A stretch of DNA of 64,000 nucleotides from Bifidobacterium sp. ESL0728 (GTDB lineage: Bacteria; Actinomycetota; Actinomycetes; Actinomycetales; Bifidobacteriaceae), in contig NZ_CP113925.1 in assembly GCF_029392015.1 (NCBI RefSeq), forward strand, positions 1 through 64,000. The letters are read 5' to 3'. Below the pieces are notes generated by a model. That model ran no database searches and was not told the DNA's origin. It was given only the letters and a program-made list of their open reading frames with translations. Positions 12,269 through 21,963 of the stretch are shown one piece after another. The translations under genes and the position numbers were made by a program. Each line of letters opens with the position of its first letter. Within the stretch, counting starts at the first letter, position 1.

Positions 12269-12424
12269 CATTTCGGTTTTGCCGACGGCAATGGACGCAC
12301 TGGGCGTCAGGTGCTCAATCTCATGTTGATGGAGGCTGGCTACCGTCCCGTCGCTATCAAGTATGATGCCAGCGAGATTCTGCAACTTCAGTACCGTTCG
12401 GTGTTGGTTACCAGCCATCTGTAG
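12269..12424 (+). pseudogene. C-terminal relic of a Fic family protein
   Basis: A short plus-strand frame encodes FADGNGRTGRQVLNLMLMEA followed by GYRPVAIKYD and a stop at 12422-12424. This matches the core of the Fic motif (HxFxDGNGRTGR) and the helix after it. The position of the catalytic His is Phe, with a His one residue further upstream, and no start or N-terminal domain is present. It begins right after the stop of the VanZ-RDD gene and overlaps the end of the convergent membrane-protein gene, so it is a decayed fragment. Confidence 0.7.
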
Positions 12425-13419
12425 AGAAAAATGCTAAATAGTGTCAATGCCGTTGCACATATTGTTTGCGGAACAAACCTGCGCAGAAATACAGTTACGA
12501 GGATGGACAGGATAGCGAATAGGACGGAGAGATATACCATGCCTTTTAAGCTACGAAGATATCTATAATCGGGGCGCAGATATATTCGAAAACAGCTAGC
12601 AAAAGTTGACATGATAAGCGTGCATTGTGTGATTGAAACTACCCATAGTAACGGTGAAAGGTATTGAAATTCCGCGATAATTTCCCAAAGGGCCAAAAGA
12701 CTAATTGCTAATAAGGAAAGAATAACAATATAAAGCAGCAAGCGTCGGCAGCCGAAATGTTTATGTTGAGTTTTGGAGTCCAGTTCATCAGACCTAAGGT
12801 CTTTCCCGGCGAATTCATCTTTGAAGCGCAATCTTGACGAAGCCGATTCAGCTTTTGCCGGTATTTTTGGCGTTGCCGAAACTTTGTCTTGCAACAGTGC
12901 TTTTTCTTCGTTTAAAGATTGTTGAGCCCTATCGTCGACTTTGCGTTGCGAGATAATCGCGAAAAGAGCAGGGACCAATCCTATTGCCGTGACCAAAAGA
13001 GACCGTAAACTGTAGGAAGGGAAAACTATTGTGGCCAACGGCAATAAAAGAAATGATGTGCCTGCGAGAGCGGTGGCAAGGTTGGCCATCATTGAGTACC
13101 ATAATGCATTTCTTGCGGTTTTCTTCCCGGCCCGTCTTATCTCTACAATTCCCAAGCACGCGAAAGGAATCGATTCCAGCATGCATAGAAAAGTCAAAAG
13201 CGATGTGATGGTAGCGGGGCTTGCGGTGAGCGATATAGAGAAACTTGTTACGAATATGAGGCATCCGGCGACGAGTAGAATCCACCCTGCGTTACGGTGA
13301 AATCGATTGACCTTTTTGTTGGTTATCGAAGTTAGGTATGCGAAATAAGACCGGGTTGAGTCGCTTTTGTCGTGCTCAGTCGGGTATTCAGCGTCTTCGA
13401 TTTCCAGTGTTCTATTCAC
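12388..13419 (-). CDS. multi-pass membrane protein of unknown function, end of the ESX-like operon
   Basis: A 343-residue protein with about eight hydrophobic segments in two groups. Four lie at about 45-160 and four at about 225-335, split by a charged cytoplasmic stretch rich in K/E/D/S. The start is GTG at 13419, supported by AGAGAGGA just upstream on the minus strand. No family is recognised. It is the last gene of the minus-strand series that starts at 17916 and lies 81 bp after the lipoprotein gene, so it could belong to that operon or be transcribed alone. Its AT content is higher than in the gyr block. Its 3' end overlaps the Fic relic. Confidence 0.65.
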   Translation of the reverse strand: MNRTLEIEDAEYPTEHDKSDSTRSYFAYLTSITNKKVNRFHRNAGWILLVAGCLIFVTSFSISLTASPATITSLLTFLCMLESIPFACLGIVEIRRAGKKTARNALWYSMMANLATALAGTSFLLLPLATIVFPSYSLRSLLVTAIGLVPALFAIISQRKVDDRAQQSLNEEKALLQDKVSATPKIPAKAESASSRLRFKDEFAGKDLRSDELDSKTQHKHFGCRRLLLYIVILSLLAISLLALWEIIAEFQYLSPLLWVVSITQCTLIMSTFASCFRIYLRPDYRYLRSLKGMVYLSVLFAILSILVTVFLRRFVPQTICATALTLFSIFLYRWLVTNTERY

Positions 13420-13500
13420 GTTGCGTTCCTCTCTTCGTTCCGATATTCAATCAAGGGCAGCGATTTTTGGGTGTTTTCGCTTGCTTGTGATGGGTGGTTT

Positions 13501-14184
13501 TTAGTCACCGAAGGTGTTCTGGTCGAAATCGCTGGGGGCCTGTGAGGCGAGGTATTGCTGGATGGTCTGGCCGGTGTGGACGTTGTTGATGGTAACCTGT
13601 ACATCCCATGGCCCGGTGCCGCCGTTAAGGTAGTAGAGGTAGCCAGTGCTCAGGGGGATGTCGAAGAGCATTGCGATGTAGCTGCCTTGGGCGATGTTTT
13701 TGTCGAGCCAGACGGTGAGTTTTCTGCCGTCTTCGGAGAGCTGGTAGTGGTAGTCGGGTGGCGGGTTGTTGGTGTGTGCCTGTTTGAAGAGGTCTATGCT
13801 TTGTTGCCTTCCTTTGGTGTACCAGTCGATGTCGTTGTTGAGCTGCTTGTCGGTGAGTGTCGTAGTGATGGAGCCATCCGGTTGGGCATCGGCTTTTGGA
13901 AAGGCGTCCTTTCCTTGTTCTTCTAGGCCTTTTGCTGCCTGTTCCGCAGTCGTGAATTGCTTTGAAAACATGAAGTGTTGGACGAAGAAGGGATCGAAGG
14001 TGATGGTATGGGTCTTCTCTTGACCTTTCTTTGGCTTTGATGGTTTCTTTGTTGTTTGGTTCTGGCTGGTGTTGGTGGGTGATGAGGGTTGGGTGGTGCC
14101 GCATGCGCCCAGTGGCAGGGTGGCGGCGAGCATGGTGGTGATGAGGGTTGCCGTGATTCGGTGTGGGTGGTGTCGGTTTGTCAT
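13501..14184 (-). CDS. putative lipoprotein, paralogue of the one at 14885-15556
   Basis: A 227-residue exported protein. The signal peptide ends in the lipobox LPLGAC, with Cys28 as the expected lipidated residue. A Thr/Pro/Lys-rich linker follows, then a roughly 170-residue domain. That domain shares FDPFFV near its start and LYYLNGGTGPWDVQ plus PSDFDQNTFGD at its end with the paralogue at 14885-15556. No known family was recognised. The start ATG overlaps the stop of the upstream gene (ATGA), implying coupled translation. Two copies of the same domain in one operon with ESX-like proteins suggest a cell-surface partner or protective protein, which is inference only. Confidence 0.75.
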   Translation of the reverse strand: MTNRHHPHRITATLITTMLAATLPLGACGTTQPSSPTNTSQNQTTKKPSKPKKGQEKTHTITFDPFFVQHFMFSKQFTTAEQAAKGLEEQGKDAFPKADAQPDGSITTTLTDKQLNNDIDWYTKGRQQSIDLFKQAHTNNPPPDYHYQLSEDGRKLTVWLDKNIAQGSYIAMLFDIPLSTGYLYYLNGGTGPWDVQVTINNVHTGQTIQQYLASQAPSDFDQNTFGD

Positions 14185-14834
14185 TTCGTGGTGTCTTCGG
14201 TTGAGTCCGGTTCGGTGTTGGCTGGAGGGTCTGGTTCGAGGAGTTGTATGGAGTCGGCGATGTGGTTGAATTCCATGGCGCGGGCGAGCAGGTGTTCGGT
14301 GGAGGATGTCATGCTGATTATTGCTTCCTGGCCGTGCGCGGGCAGCATGATGATTGCGTTGTACATCGGGTGCTCCTCTATGTTCGTCACATAGTTGATC
14401 ATGCCGATGTCTTTACCGACATGCGTGTTATCTTTGCCGGGAAGACTGTAGTGTTTGGTAACCGATTGAATCATTTGGGTATCCGGTAAAACGCCTGCGA
14501 TCAATTGAAAGATGACATTAAGAGACTTTGTCGCATTGTTGCGCCAAGGTTGGTCGCGTAATGTTGCAGCTATATATGTCTCTTCGTTCAGATGAAAAGC
14601 CTCCGTGTCGGGTAGCTCTGCCACCAGTGACACGGCATCATCGACGAAATGAGTATTCCGTTCATCGATTTTTGGATTTTTTTGGATTTCGCTTTCGTCA
14701 TTTACGTTTTGGTATAACGAGATACTTTCCTTTTGCGCTACCGGAAATTCACCGGTTGCAACAATTGGTTTATAGCTCTCCGGTAGTTGTATTTCGATAG
14801 CGTTATCAAGGATGAGGATATTGTTCCATTCCAT
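14181..14834 (-). CDS. unknown cytosolic protein, possible DcrB/PsbP-like fold
   Basis: A 217-residue protein without signal peptide or membrane segment. The ATG at 14834 is chosen over one 27 bp further upstream because GGAAAGAG sits just before it. The pattern (AIEIQLPESYKPI near the N-terminus, then MYNAIIMLPA and a helix with FNHIADSIQLL near residue 190) resembles small alpha/beta proteins of the DUF1795/DcrB group. Members of that group include chaperones for secreted effectors. The resemblance is weak and not verified. The acidic tail reads PPANTEPDSTEDTTK. The stop overlaps the start of the next lipoprotein gene. Confidence 0.6.
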   Translation of the reverse strand: MEWNNILILDNAIEIQLPESYKPIVATGEFPVAQKESISLYQNVNDESEIQKNPKIDERNTHFVDDAVSLVAELPDTEAFHLNEETYIAATLRDQPWRNNATKSLNVIFQLIAGVLPDTQMIQSVTKHYSLPGKDNTHVGKDIGMINYVTNIEEHPMYNAIIMLPAHGQEAIISMTSSTEHLLARAMEFNHIADSIQLLEPDPPANTEPDSTEDTTK

Positions 14835-14884
14835 GCTAGTCTCTTTCCAGTTAGTGACCACGAGCGGCTTTGATAGGTTGTGCT

Positions 14885-15556
14885 CTAATTCCCGAATGTG
14901 GTGGGATCAAAGTCTGAGGGGCGTTCGGATTCCATGAATTGCTGGACCATCTTGCCGGTGTGGCAGTTGTAGACGGTGATCTGCATGTCCCATGGCCCGG
15001 TGCCGCCGTTTAGGTAGTAAAGATAGCCGTATGAGAGAGGGTTACCATAGAGAATGGCGCTGGCATCTAGTTTCGATATGTTTTTGTCGAGCCAGACGGA
15101 TAGTTTTCTGTCTTTTTCGGAGGGCCTGTATCGGTAAGAACATGGTTTTTTCCCGTTGCACAAGAAGTCTTGTTCGGTGATTGAGTTCATTTTTTTGTGC
15201 CATGTGATGTTTTTTTGTCGTTGTTTTTCGGTGACTGTGGCCACGATGCTGCCGTCCTGTGCGACGGTGATTTTTGTGTAGTCTTCGGGGACTCTGGTTT
15301 GCATGTCGGCCGCTACTTTTTGGGCACCATCATGTTTTTCGTCGCCCATGATGTATTTGACGAAGAAGGGGTCGAAGACGATATCCTGCGTCTTGGTGTC
15401 GTCCGGGTTGTTTTCTGTATGCTTTTTGGGCTGGCTCGTGGGTTGTCTGTCCGTCTGATTAGTTGTTTCTTTCGAGGGGCTGCATCCCTGCATTGGCAGC
15501 AGTATAATGGCAACAGTAATGAAAATTGTGGCAAGATATTGTATCCGTTTAGTCAT
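14885..15556 (-). CDS. putative lipoprotein, paralogue of the one at 13501-14184
   Basis: A 223-residue exported protein. Its signal peptide ends in LLPMQGC, with Cys25 as the likely lipid attachment site. The mature domain shows DPFFVKYI, SVWLDKNIS, LYYLNGGTGPWDMQ and SERPSDFDPTTFGN, collinear with the second lipoprotein downstream. The start has GAGG at suitable spacing and lies 12 bp after the stop of the 397-residue ESX-like protein, so the two are probably co-translated. Family not recognised. The conserved tail suggests the domain's C-terminus is functionally important. Confidence 0.75.
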   Translation of the reverse strand: MTKRIQYLATIFITVAIILLPMQGCSPSKETTNQTDRQPTSQPKKHTENNPDDTKTQDIVFDPFFVKYIMGDEKHDGAQKVAADMQTRVPEDYTKITVAQDGSIVATVTEKQRQKNITWHKKMNSITEQDFLCNGKKPCSYRYRPSEKDRKLSVWLDKNISKLDASAILYGNPLSYGYLYYLNGGTGPWDMQITVYNCHTGKMVQQFMESERPSDFDPTTFGN

Positions 15557-15568
15557 GTTATGCCTCGT

Positions 15569-16762
15569 CTATGCAACAGCTGGGAAAGGCACAGGAATAT
15601 GGAATACACCAACAATGAAAGCCCAAATGGCTATAGCGGCTGCTGTGCTGACGATTCCTGCCCGGACCGCATTGGGATCCCAATCGATTTGAGGTACCAT
15701 GGATCTTACCTTGTCCCACCATTCCTGTATTTGAGCCGGATTTAGCTCGACCCTTTCCGTCGCATATCCTGGCTGCCATCCCGATAATTTGTTGATTTGC
15801 AGATTGACATTAGTTGATGCGTTAGCGTTATTTACGTTTTCTTTAACACCTTCCGCGATATTTAATTTTGGATTGCTTGGGTCGCTTACATCCAAATCCA
15901 GAGTGATTGATTCCGTTGCACCATCAAGGGTACGATGCCAAGATTCGGTGAGATGTCCTTTGTTGCGCAAGTCGCTTATTACGGACTCTGAATCTTTATC
16001 GCATACCCATCCTTGTGTGTCGTCTGGTATTCCACCATTCTCGTCAATATGAACTCCTTTCTTGTCCCAAGAGAGCATGTCCTTGAGCAAGGTTTTCTGT
16101 TTCTTGAATACAGACTCGGGAATCGTGATGGTGAGATTGCCGTTCCCGTCAGCCTCACCTTTGGCGGTAATGGTGATTATGAGTCCTGGGCCGACTGTCA
16201 TGGTCCATGAATCTCCGGCTTTGAGTGTGGGACAATTGTCAAGTGCGAAATTGCCTATGGCTTTGAAAGCATCGAAAGCCACTGAGGGGTTTTGGCCCAT
16301 TTTATTTAAGTCAAGCCCATTCCTCGCAATTTCCGCGAGATATTTTTCGATATTGAGATAGTCGGTGACACCGGCTTTGAGTTTGCCGTTGATGTTGGCG
16401 GCGGTGAATGAACCTCCTGAACTCACGGTGTCGGTAAGGGCTTTGAGTTGAGCGGTGAAGCTGTTTATGTCAGCGCCTGTTGCCGCGAATTTCGTCATGT
16501 AGCCGTTGGCATCGTTGTTGACGCTGGTCCAGATCTGTTGGATTTGTTTGCGGGTGGTGTTGTTGATATCTATCAGTTGGCGTTCATAAGCGTCTTGGCC
16601 TTGGAAGACTTTGATACCTTCGTTGATAAGCCAGCCGATACCCGGGAAGTTACCGACACCATCCCAGAAGTTGTCCCATCCGCTTCCCTGGTCGGAGCAT
16701 ACCTTGCTGACATCCTGTAGGTATTTTTGTTTCGTGCTTTCGCGGAAGTCTCTGTTTACCAT
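15569..16762 (-). CDS. large helical ESX/LXG-like protein with C-terminal membrane segment
   Basis: A 397-residue protein. The first 150 residues are predicted helical, with Trp/Gly-rich WDNFWDGVGNFPGIGWLI near 29-46, then helices (about 60-150) that could form an LXG/WXG-type bundle. The middle (about 175-330) looks beta-rich. The C-terminus has one hydrophobic segment (VSTAAAIAIWAFIVGVFHIP). The start is supported by ACAGGAGC. There is no recognised toxin motif, so effector function is not shown. Its place after two WXG-like genes and before two lipoproteins is what suggests a type VII secretion partner. Confidence 0.65.
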   Translation of the reverse strand: MVNRDFRESTKQKYLQDVSKVCSDQGSGWDNFWDGVGNFPGIGWLINEGIKVFQGQDAYERQLIDINNTTRKQIQQIWTSVNNDANGYMTKFAATGADINSFTAQLKALTDTVSSGGSFTAANINGKLKAGVTDYLNIEKYLAEIARNGLDLNKMGQNPSVAFDAFKAIGNFALDNCPTLKAGDSWTMTVGPGLIITITAKGEADGNGNLTITIPESVFKKQKTLLKDMLSWDKKGVHIDENGGIPDDTQGWVCDKDSESVISDLRNKGHLTESWHRTLDGATESITLDLDVSDPSNPKLNIAEGVKENVNNANASTNVNLQINKLSGWQPGYATERVELNPAQIQEWWDKVRSMVPQIDWDPNAVRAGIVSTAAAIAIWAFIVGVFHIPVPFPAVA

Positions 16763-16836
16763 GGTTTTCGCTCCTGTTGTATCGTCTTGTGGATGTTTTT
16801 ATCGTGGCTGTCCTGCGCTGTGTCGGTAATCTGTTG

Positions 16837-17106
16837 TCAGCCTTTGAACTGCCAGGAGGCCCTGTCGTCGCTGTTTTCGTAAGAGTTTCGGGCTTTTTCC
16901 AGGAAGGTAGCGGTGCTCGAGAACAGGCTTTCCATTTGCTGCACCATGGTGCTGTATGATTGGTCTACACCGTGTATGGTGTCGATTACCGCACCGCCAC
17001 CTTGTTTGTCGGCTGCGTTGTAAGGAGCACAATCGTTGGCGAGTATGCGAAGCTGTTTGATGGCATCATTCATAGTGCTGATGCTCATTGATATTGGTTT
17101 ACCCAT
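16837..17106 (-). CDS. WXG100-like small helical protein
   Basis: An 89-residue, all-helical, Met/Ser/Gln-rich protein with the size and layout of ESX/WXG100 proteins. It has two long helices (about 8-30 and 45-85) around a central GGGAVIDTIHG turn, and a single Trp near the C-terminus (DDRASWQFKG). A canonical WxG turn is not present, so the call rests on size, composition and neighbours. The start has a strong AAGGAGG site. Similar small partners precede LXG proteins in Firmicutes type VII cassettes (established knowledge); equivalence here is inferred. Confidence 0.6.
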   Translation of the reverse strand: MGKPISMSISTMNDAIKQLRILANDCAPYNAADKQGGGAVIDTIHGVDQSYSTMVQQMESLFSSTATFLEKARNSYENSDDRASWQFKG

Positions 17107-17128
17107 TTTTCCTCCTTGCGTTTAATAA

Positions 17129-17434
17129 TCAGTAAAGTGGTTTGTCGTCGTTTTTGACTTGACTGATGAAATTATCGGTGGCGGTTGAGAAGGACTTTCC
17201 AATAGACTGCAGGCGTCGAGACTGGCTGTTGCCGTACAGGCTTGAGACCACGTTCTTGAAGGCCACGATTGCGTCATGGAATTGGCCTGCGGGCACGCCT
17301 TCATCGGCGACGAATTGCAGAATATCCACATAGTTTTCAAAGAGGGAATCCACAGATCCTCCCTCGCTGTTGCATGAATTGCCGACCTTGTTGACGTAGC
17401 TATCGTCGATTACCAGATTCGGATCCTCTGCCAT
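17129..17434 (-). CDS. small ESX-associated protein
   Basis: A 101-residue acidic, mostly helical protein (SVDSLFENYVDILQFVADEG, then VVSSLYGNSQSRRLQ and a final helix). It has no signal peptide. The ATG at 17434 overlaps the stop of the coiled-coil gene (TGATG) and is preceded by AAAGGAAAGGG, so translation is coupled. In size and position it resembles the small accessory proteins of LXG cassettes. Family not recognised. Confidence 0.6.
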   Translation of the reverse strand: MAEDPNLVIDDSYVNKVGNSCNSEGGSVDSLFENYVDILQFVADEGVPAGQFHDAIVAFKNVVSSLYGNSQSRRLQSIGKSFSTATDNFISQVKNDDKPLY

Positions 17435-17916
17435 CACCGGTTCCCTTTCCTTTGTGATTCAAGCCTTTGCCGCTTTCTCGCCATTTCCTGCTCCTCTTCT
17501 TCGGCGCGTTTCAGTTTTTTCTTGTAGTAGGTTTTGTCTTCTTCGATATCGTCCATTTGGCGATTGCAATCCTTGATTTGCAGTTCCTGCTCTTCGACTT
17601 GGCTATCAATGTGGCGCAGGGTTTCGTCGTAGCTGTCGGCGACATTGGCGTAGGGACTTCCCTGAATTTGGTTGGTCATCATATCGAGGAAAAGCTCGGC
17701 ACCGCGGCACTGCGGGGCATTCTCTCGTAAACGGTAGAGCGCCGCGCGTCTGTAATCTTGGTGGTCTTCGAACTCTTGTCGCTGCACTTTGAGATGGCTG
17801 CGGATGTCTTGGCAGGCCGACAGGCTTTGTTCGGCTTGCCGACGGCGGGCTTCGACTTTCCGGCCACGGCGTTCGAGATTGGCCAGTTTGTCGTTGATTG
17901 TATCGGAATATGCCAC
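17434..17916 (-). CDS. coiled-coil protein, first gene of the ESX-like operon (DUF5082/YwqH-like layout)
   Basis: A 160-residue, highly charged protein made of two long coiled-coil helices rich in R/E/Q, split by a short segment with AELFLDMMTNQIQGSPY. GTG at 17916 is taken as start because a strong AAGGAG lies five to six bases before it; upstream ATG codons have none. Its layout resembles YwqH/DUF5082 proteins that open Bacillus LXG operons, but sequence-level homology was not proven. It is the first gene of an eight-gene minus-strand run whose upstream region carries the 51-bp array. Confidence 0.6.
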   Translation of the reverse strand: MAYSDTINDKLANLERRGRKVEARRRQAEQSLSACQDIRSHLKVQRQEFEDHQDYRRAALYRLRENAPQCRGAELFLDMMTNQIQGSPYANVADSYDETLRHIDSQVEEQELQIKDCNRQMDDIEEDKTYYKKKLKRAEEEEQEMARKRQRLESQRKGNR

Positions 17917-18007
17917 GTTGCTCCTTAGACGCTCCATTGTCAGCGAAACTTTCCGATACATTTATATCATATATAGATAGAAACTATTGTTTAATGATTA
18001 CTGGTGC

Positions 18008-18365
18008 AAAGTGCACTTTACTGACGGTAGTGAGGGAAACATGCAATTTATTGAGGTTTAAGTGTACTTTATTGACGGTGGCGTCGAAAAGCTGCGTGTT
18101 GAGATACGTTAAGTGCATCTTTTAGACGTCGGTGTCAGAAAGCTGCACTTTAGGATGCGTAAAGTGCATCTTTTTGACGGTGTCATACTGAAAATGCATT
18201 TTGCGATTGTTCGGGGATTGATGGTAGCTAACATCAGCCAGATATGACTGGCGGAATCCTGACTTATGTTGGGAATGTGCACTTTTTCAAGGCTAATATA
18301 CATGTTTTGGACGTCAGCGTCGGGAAAGTGCACTCTACGACGGATTAAATGCACTTTTTAGACGG
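18008..18365. repeat. degenerate tandem array A, 51-bp period
   Basis: The core AAGTGCA(T/C)(C/T)TTT-x-TGACG recurs with its first G of GTGCA at 18011, 18062, 18113 and 18164, exactly 51 bp apart. Each unit has a second TGC motif 30 bp downstream (T at 18042, 18093, 18144, 18195). Two further cores at 18277 and 18328 are again 51 apart, and a last one lies near 18350. One unit contains a perfect hairpin, TGCACTTT (18144-18151) with AAAGTGCA (18161-18168). It fills the space between the ESX-like operon start and gdhA. Confidence 0.8.
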
Positions 18366-18371
18366 TAGCAA

Positions 18372-18414
18372 CACGAAACCCGCCGACTGACATGTGTCAG
18401 CAGCGGGCTTCGTG
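18372..18414 (-). terminator. gdhA terminator
   Basis: The inverted repeat CACGAA-CCCGC (from 18372) pairs with GCGGG-TTCGTG (to 18414), with an inner CTGACA/TGTCAG stem. It lies about 20 bp after the gdhA stop on the minus strand. Confidence 0.75.
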
Positions 18415-18435
18415 GTTACAGATGCGCAGGTATGT

Positions 18436-19800
<1,365 letters not shown>

Positions 19801-20050
19801 TTAATATTGCCGGTTTTTATTGTAAGAATCTCGCGTGTTTGGTGAAAGGGTGAGTTCAAAAATTGGTTATTTTTTTCGTGCCGTTAACGGAATGGAAACA
19901 TAAATAATCGTGCGTGATCTCACGGCATCCCGTACGGTTTCCGACAGAATTTCTTGAGTATCGTCGGATTGGACGAAACAGGCCACTTTGCGCATGGTGT
20001 TATGGAACGCAACCGGTACAATGAAGGTAATACGAAACTGGGAGGCTGGC

Positions 20051-20521
20051 ATGTTCAAAGGGTTCAAGAAATTCATCTCTCGCGGCAACATGATCGACAT
20101 GGCCGTCGGCGTGGTTATGGGCGCCGCGGTGACCGCCGTGGTCAACTCGATCGTCAACAATCTCATCAACCCGTTGATCGCCATGATTTTCGGCAAGCCC
20201 AACATGAACAACCTGCTGACCGTTACCTTCAACCACTCCACCATTTCCTTCGGTGCGATCCTGGGCGCGCTGCTCAACTTCCTGATGATTGCGGTCGCCG
20301 TCTATTTCTGCATCCTCGTGCCGATCAACAAGTTCCGTGACATGTCGGAGTCAATCTTCAAAAAGAAGGATGACGAGGAGGAGAAGAAGGAGATCGGCAC
20401 CGACCAGCAGACCGTCGATTTGCTCAAGGAGATTTCCGAGGAGCTCAAAGACATCAAATCCGGCGAGAAAAGCGCAAACCAAGTCGAGAAAAGCGGTGAA
20501 GACCAAACCGAAAAGCAGTAG
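20051..20521 (+). CDS. mscL: large-conductance mechanosensitive channel
   Basis: A 156-residue inner-membrane channel that opens under hypo-osmotic stress. The N-terminus MFKGFKKFISRGNMIDMAVG is typical, followed by TM1 (VVMGAAVTAVVNSIVNNLI) and TM2 (ILGALLNFLMIAVAVYFCIL). The cytoplasmic helix KKDDEEEKKE lies before a longer charged tail. ATG at 20051 is chosen because GGGAGG lies just before it and the family starts there; the open frame extends 63 bp upstream. Confidence 0.94.
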   Translation: MFKGFKKFISRGNMIDMAVGVVMGAAVTAVVNSIVNNLINPLIAMIFGKPNMNNLLTVTFNHSTISFGAILGALLNFLMIAVAVYFCILVPINKFRDMSESIFKKKDDEEEKKEIGTDQQTVDLLKEISEELKDIKSGEKSANQVEKSGEDQTEKQ

Positions 20522-20650
20522 TGCCACATTACGCCAGTTTTTGCATTACGATAATTTTCAGTATCAAAGATTGCATTGGCCTGATTGGTTACTATGCTTG
20601 GTTGAACGGGTGAAGCTTGATTTTTCAGTGAGGGACGGTAAGATCCGAAT

Positions 20651-21637
20651 ATGTTTGATCGTAACGATTTGCTAAAGGACGGAAAGCTCAGCAATGTGCG
20701 TTTCGAGAAAGTTGGCAATGAATCGTTGCGTACCAACAACGTGAACGCAACCGACTACTCCTCCCCCAGGCCGAACGGCGCCGGCGGGGCCGAATCCGTG
20801 GGCAATACCCGGATCCACATCGCCAACGGGACGGGCAAGGTCGCGGCGCGATCCGCGATTTTCCCGGAAGTCAGTTTCTCGCATATGACCATGCCGGCCA
20901 CGGTGATGGAATGGAAGCGCGAGGGGGCCACGGCCAAGATGGCCACGATGACCTTCCTGCTCCACGGTCACGTCGAAATCAGCACGGCCGACAACAAGAT
21001 CCTGAAGCGTCGCCCCGGCGTTTTCCTCATCCCTCCCGAAACGGGTGATGTCGTTTTCAAAACTACCGTACCGGCCAACGAGCTCATCGGTGTAAGCCTT
21101 TCCTCGCGCCTTTTCGCAACGATTCTGCCGGACTATAAAACTTATTCGATGATGGGGCAGAATTCCAAGCTTGACGTCGTTTCGTTGCAGCCGTTGCTCG
21201 CTTTCGTGGTGAGCGCCTGCAATCTGAACAACCAGCATTCGCAGATGGTCGACACGTTGGAAACCGTGGCCAACGACGTCGCGCGCTCGCTTCTGATCGC
21301 CTGCTTCGGCCAGGGTATGAGCGTGATGCCGTTGATTGAACGGGTGCGCAAATACGTCGCCGAAAACTACACCGATTCCGCATTGAGCGTCACCAAAACG
21401 GCCGAGCACGAGAACGTTTCCGTGCGTACCGTCCAGCTTGCGTTGCAGGAGGCGGACACCAATTTCACCGCACTAGTCCGCCGTGCCCGCACCGAAGCGG
21501 CACTGGAGCTGCGCAAAAGCCAGCCGTCACTCACGTTGATGGAAATCGGCGACCGCTGCGGGTTCGGTTCCGTCTCGTCGCTGCGCCGCGCGTTGAAGAT
21601 TCACGAAGAGATGGAAGACGACGAAGGCGAAGAGTAG
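20651..21637 (+). CDS. AraC family transcriptional regulator
   Basis: A 328-residue protein. The first 65 residues are N/G-rich and variable. A beta-rich sensor region (about 75-190) includes TFLLHGHVEIST and RRPGVFLIPPETGDV, resembling AraC-ligand domains. The C-terminal DNA-binding part shows the first helix-turn-helix around KTAEHENVSVRTVQLALQEA and the second around LMEIGDRCGFGSVSSLRRAL. Ligand unknown. It lies directly before the adhesin cluster on the same strand, so it could regulate it, but nothing in the sequence proves this. The ribosome site is weak. Confidence 0.88.
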   Translation: MFDRNDLLKDGKLSNVRFEKVGNESLRTNNVNATDYSSPRPNGAGGAESVGNTRIHIANGTGKVAARSAIFPEVSFSHMTMPATVMEWKREGATAKMATMTFLLHGHVEISTADNKILKRRPGVFLIPPETGDVVFKTTVPANELIGVSLSSRLFATILPDYKTYSMMGQNSKLDVVSLQPLLAFVVSACNLNNQHSQMVDTLETVANDVARSLLIACFGQGMSVMPLIERVRKYVAENYTDSALSVTKTAEHENVSVRTVQLALQEADTNFTALVRRARTEAALELRKSQPSLTLMEIGDRCGFGSVSSLRRALKIHEEMEDDEGEE

Positions 21638-21963
21638 TCGTTGGCCTTTTCGCTGGTCTCCTGGGTGTGTATCGTCCATTAATTGATTGCGATTTCGTAT
21701 GCCGTTTTCGTGTCTATCGGCGTGACGGCGTGTCGTTATGAAATGTAATCTAGTTCATATTTTCTAATTGTCTATTGTATTGCGCACCGCCGTTTATTAA
21801 AAACGGTTTGTTATACATTGAGTGTATATATGACTTCGCCTGACGCATAATATTCATTTCTCGTAATGCTGAATAAGTTCTTGTGACAAGGTTAAAAGTA
21901 GCTGAAAATACTGGAAACATACTGTTTCTCACAGAGTTTGTAAAAGCGACGGGAGACGAAGAG
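21638..21963. other. intergenic region before adhesin 1
   Basis: About 326 bp of AT-rich sequence. GCATAATATTCATT (21845-21858) resembles the region upstream of adhesin 2 (GCATAATAT at 26372-26380), which hints at a shared promoter area. No gene, hairpin or homopolymeric phase-variation tract was seen. Confidence 0.4.
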
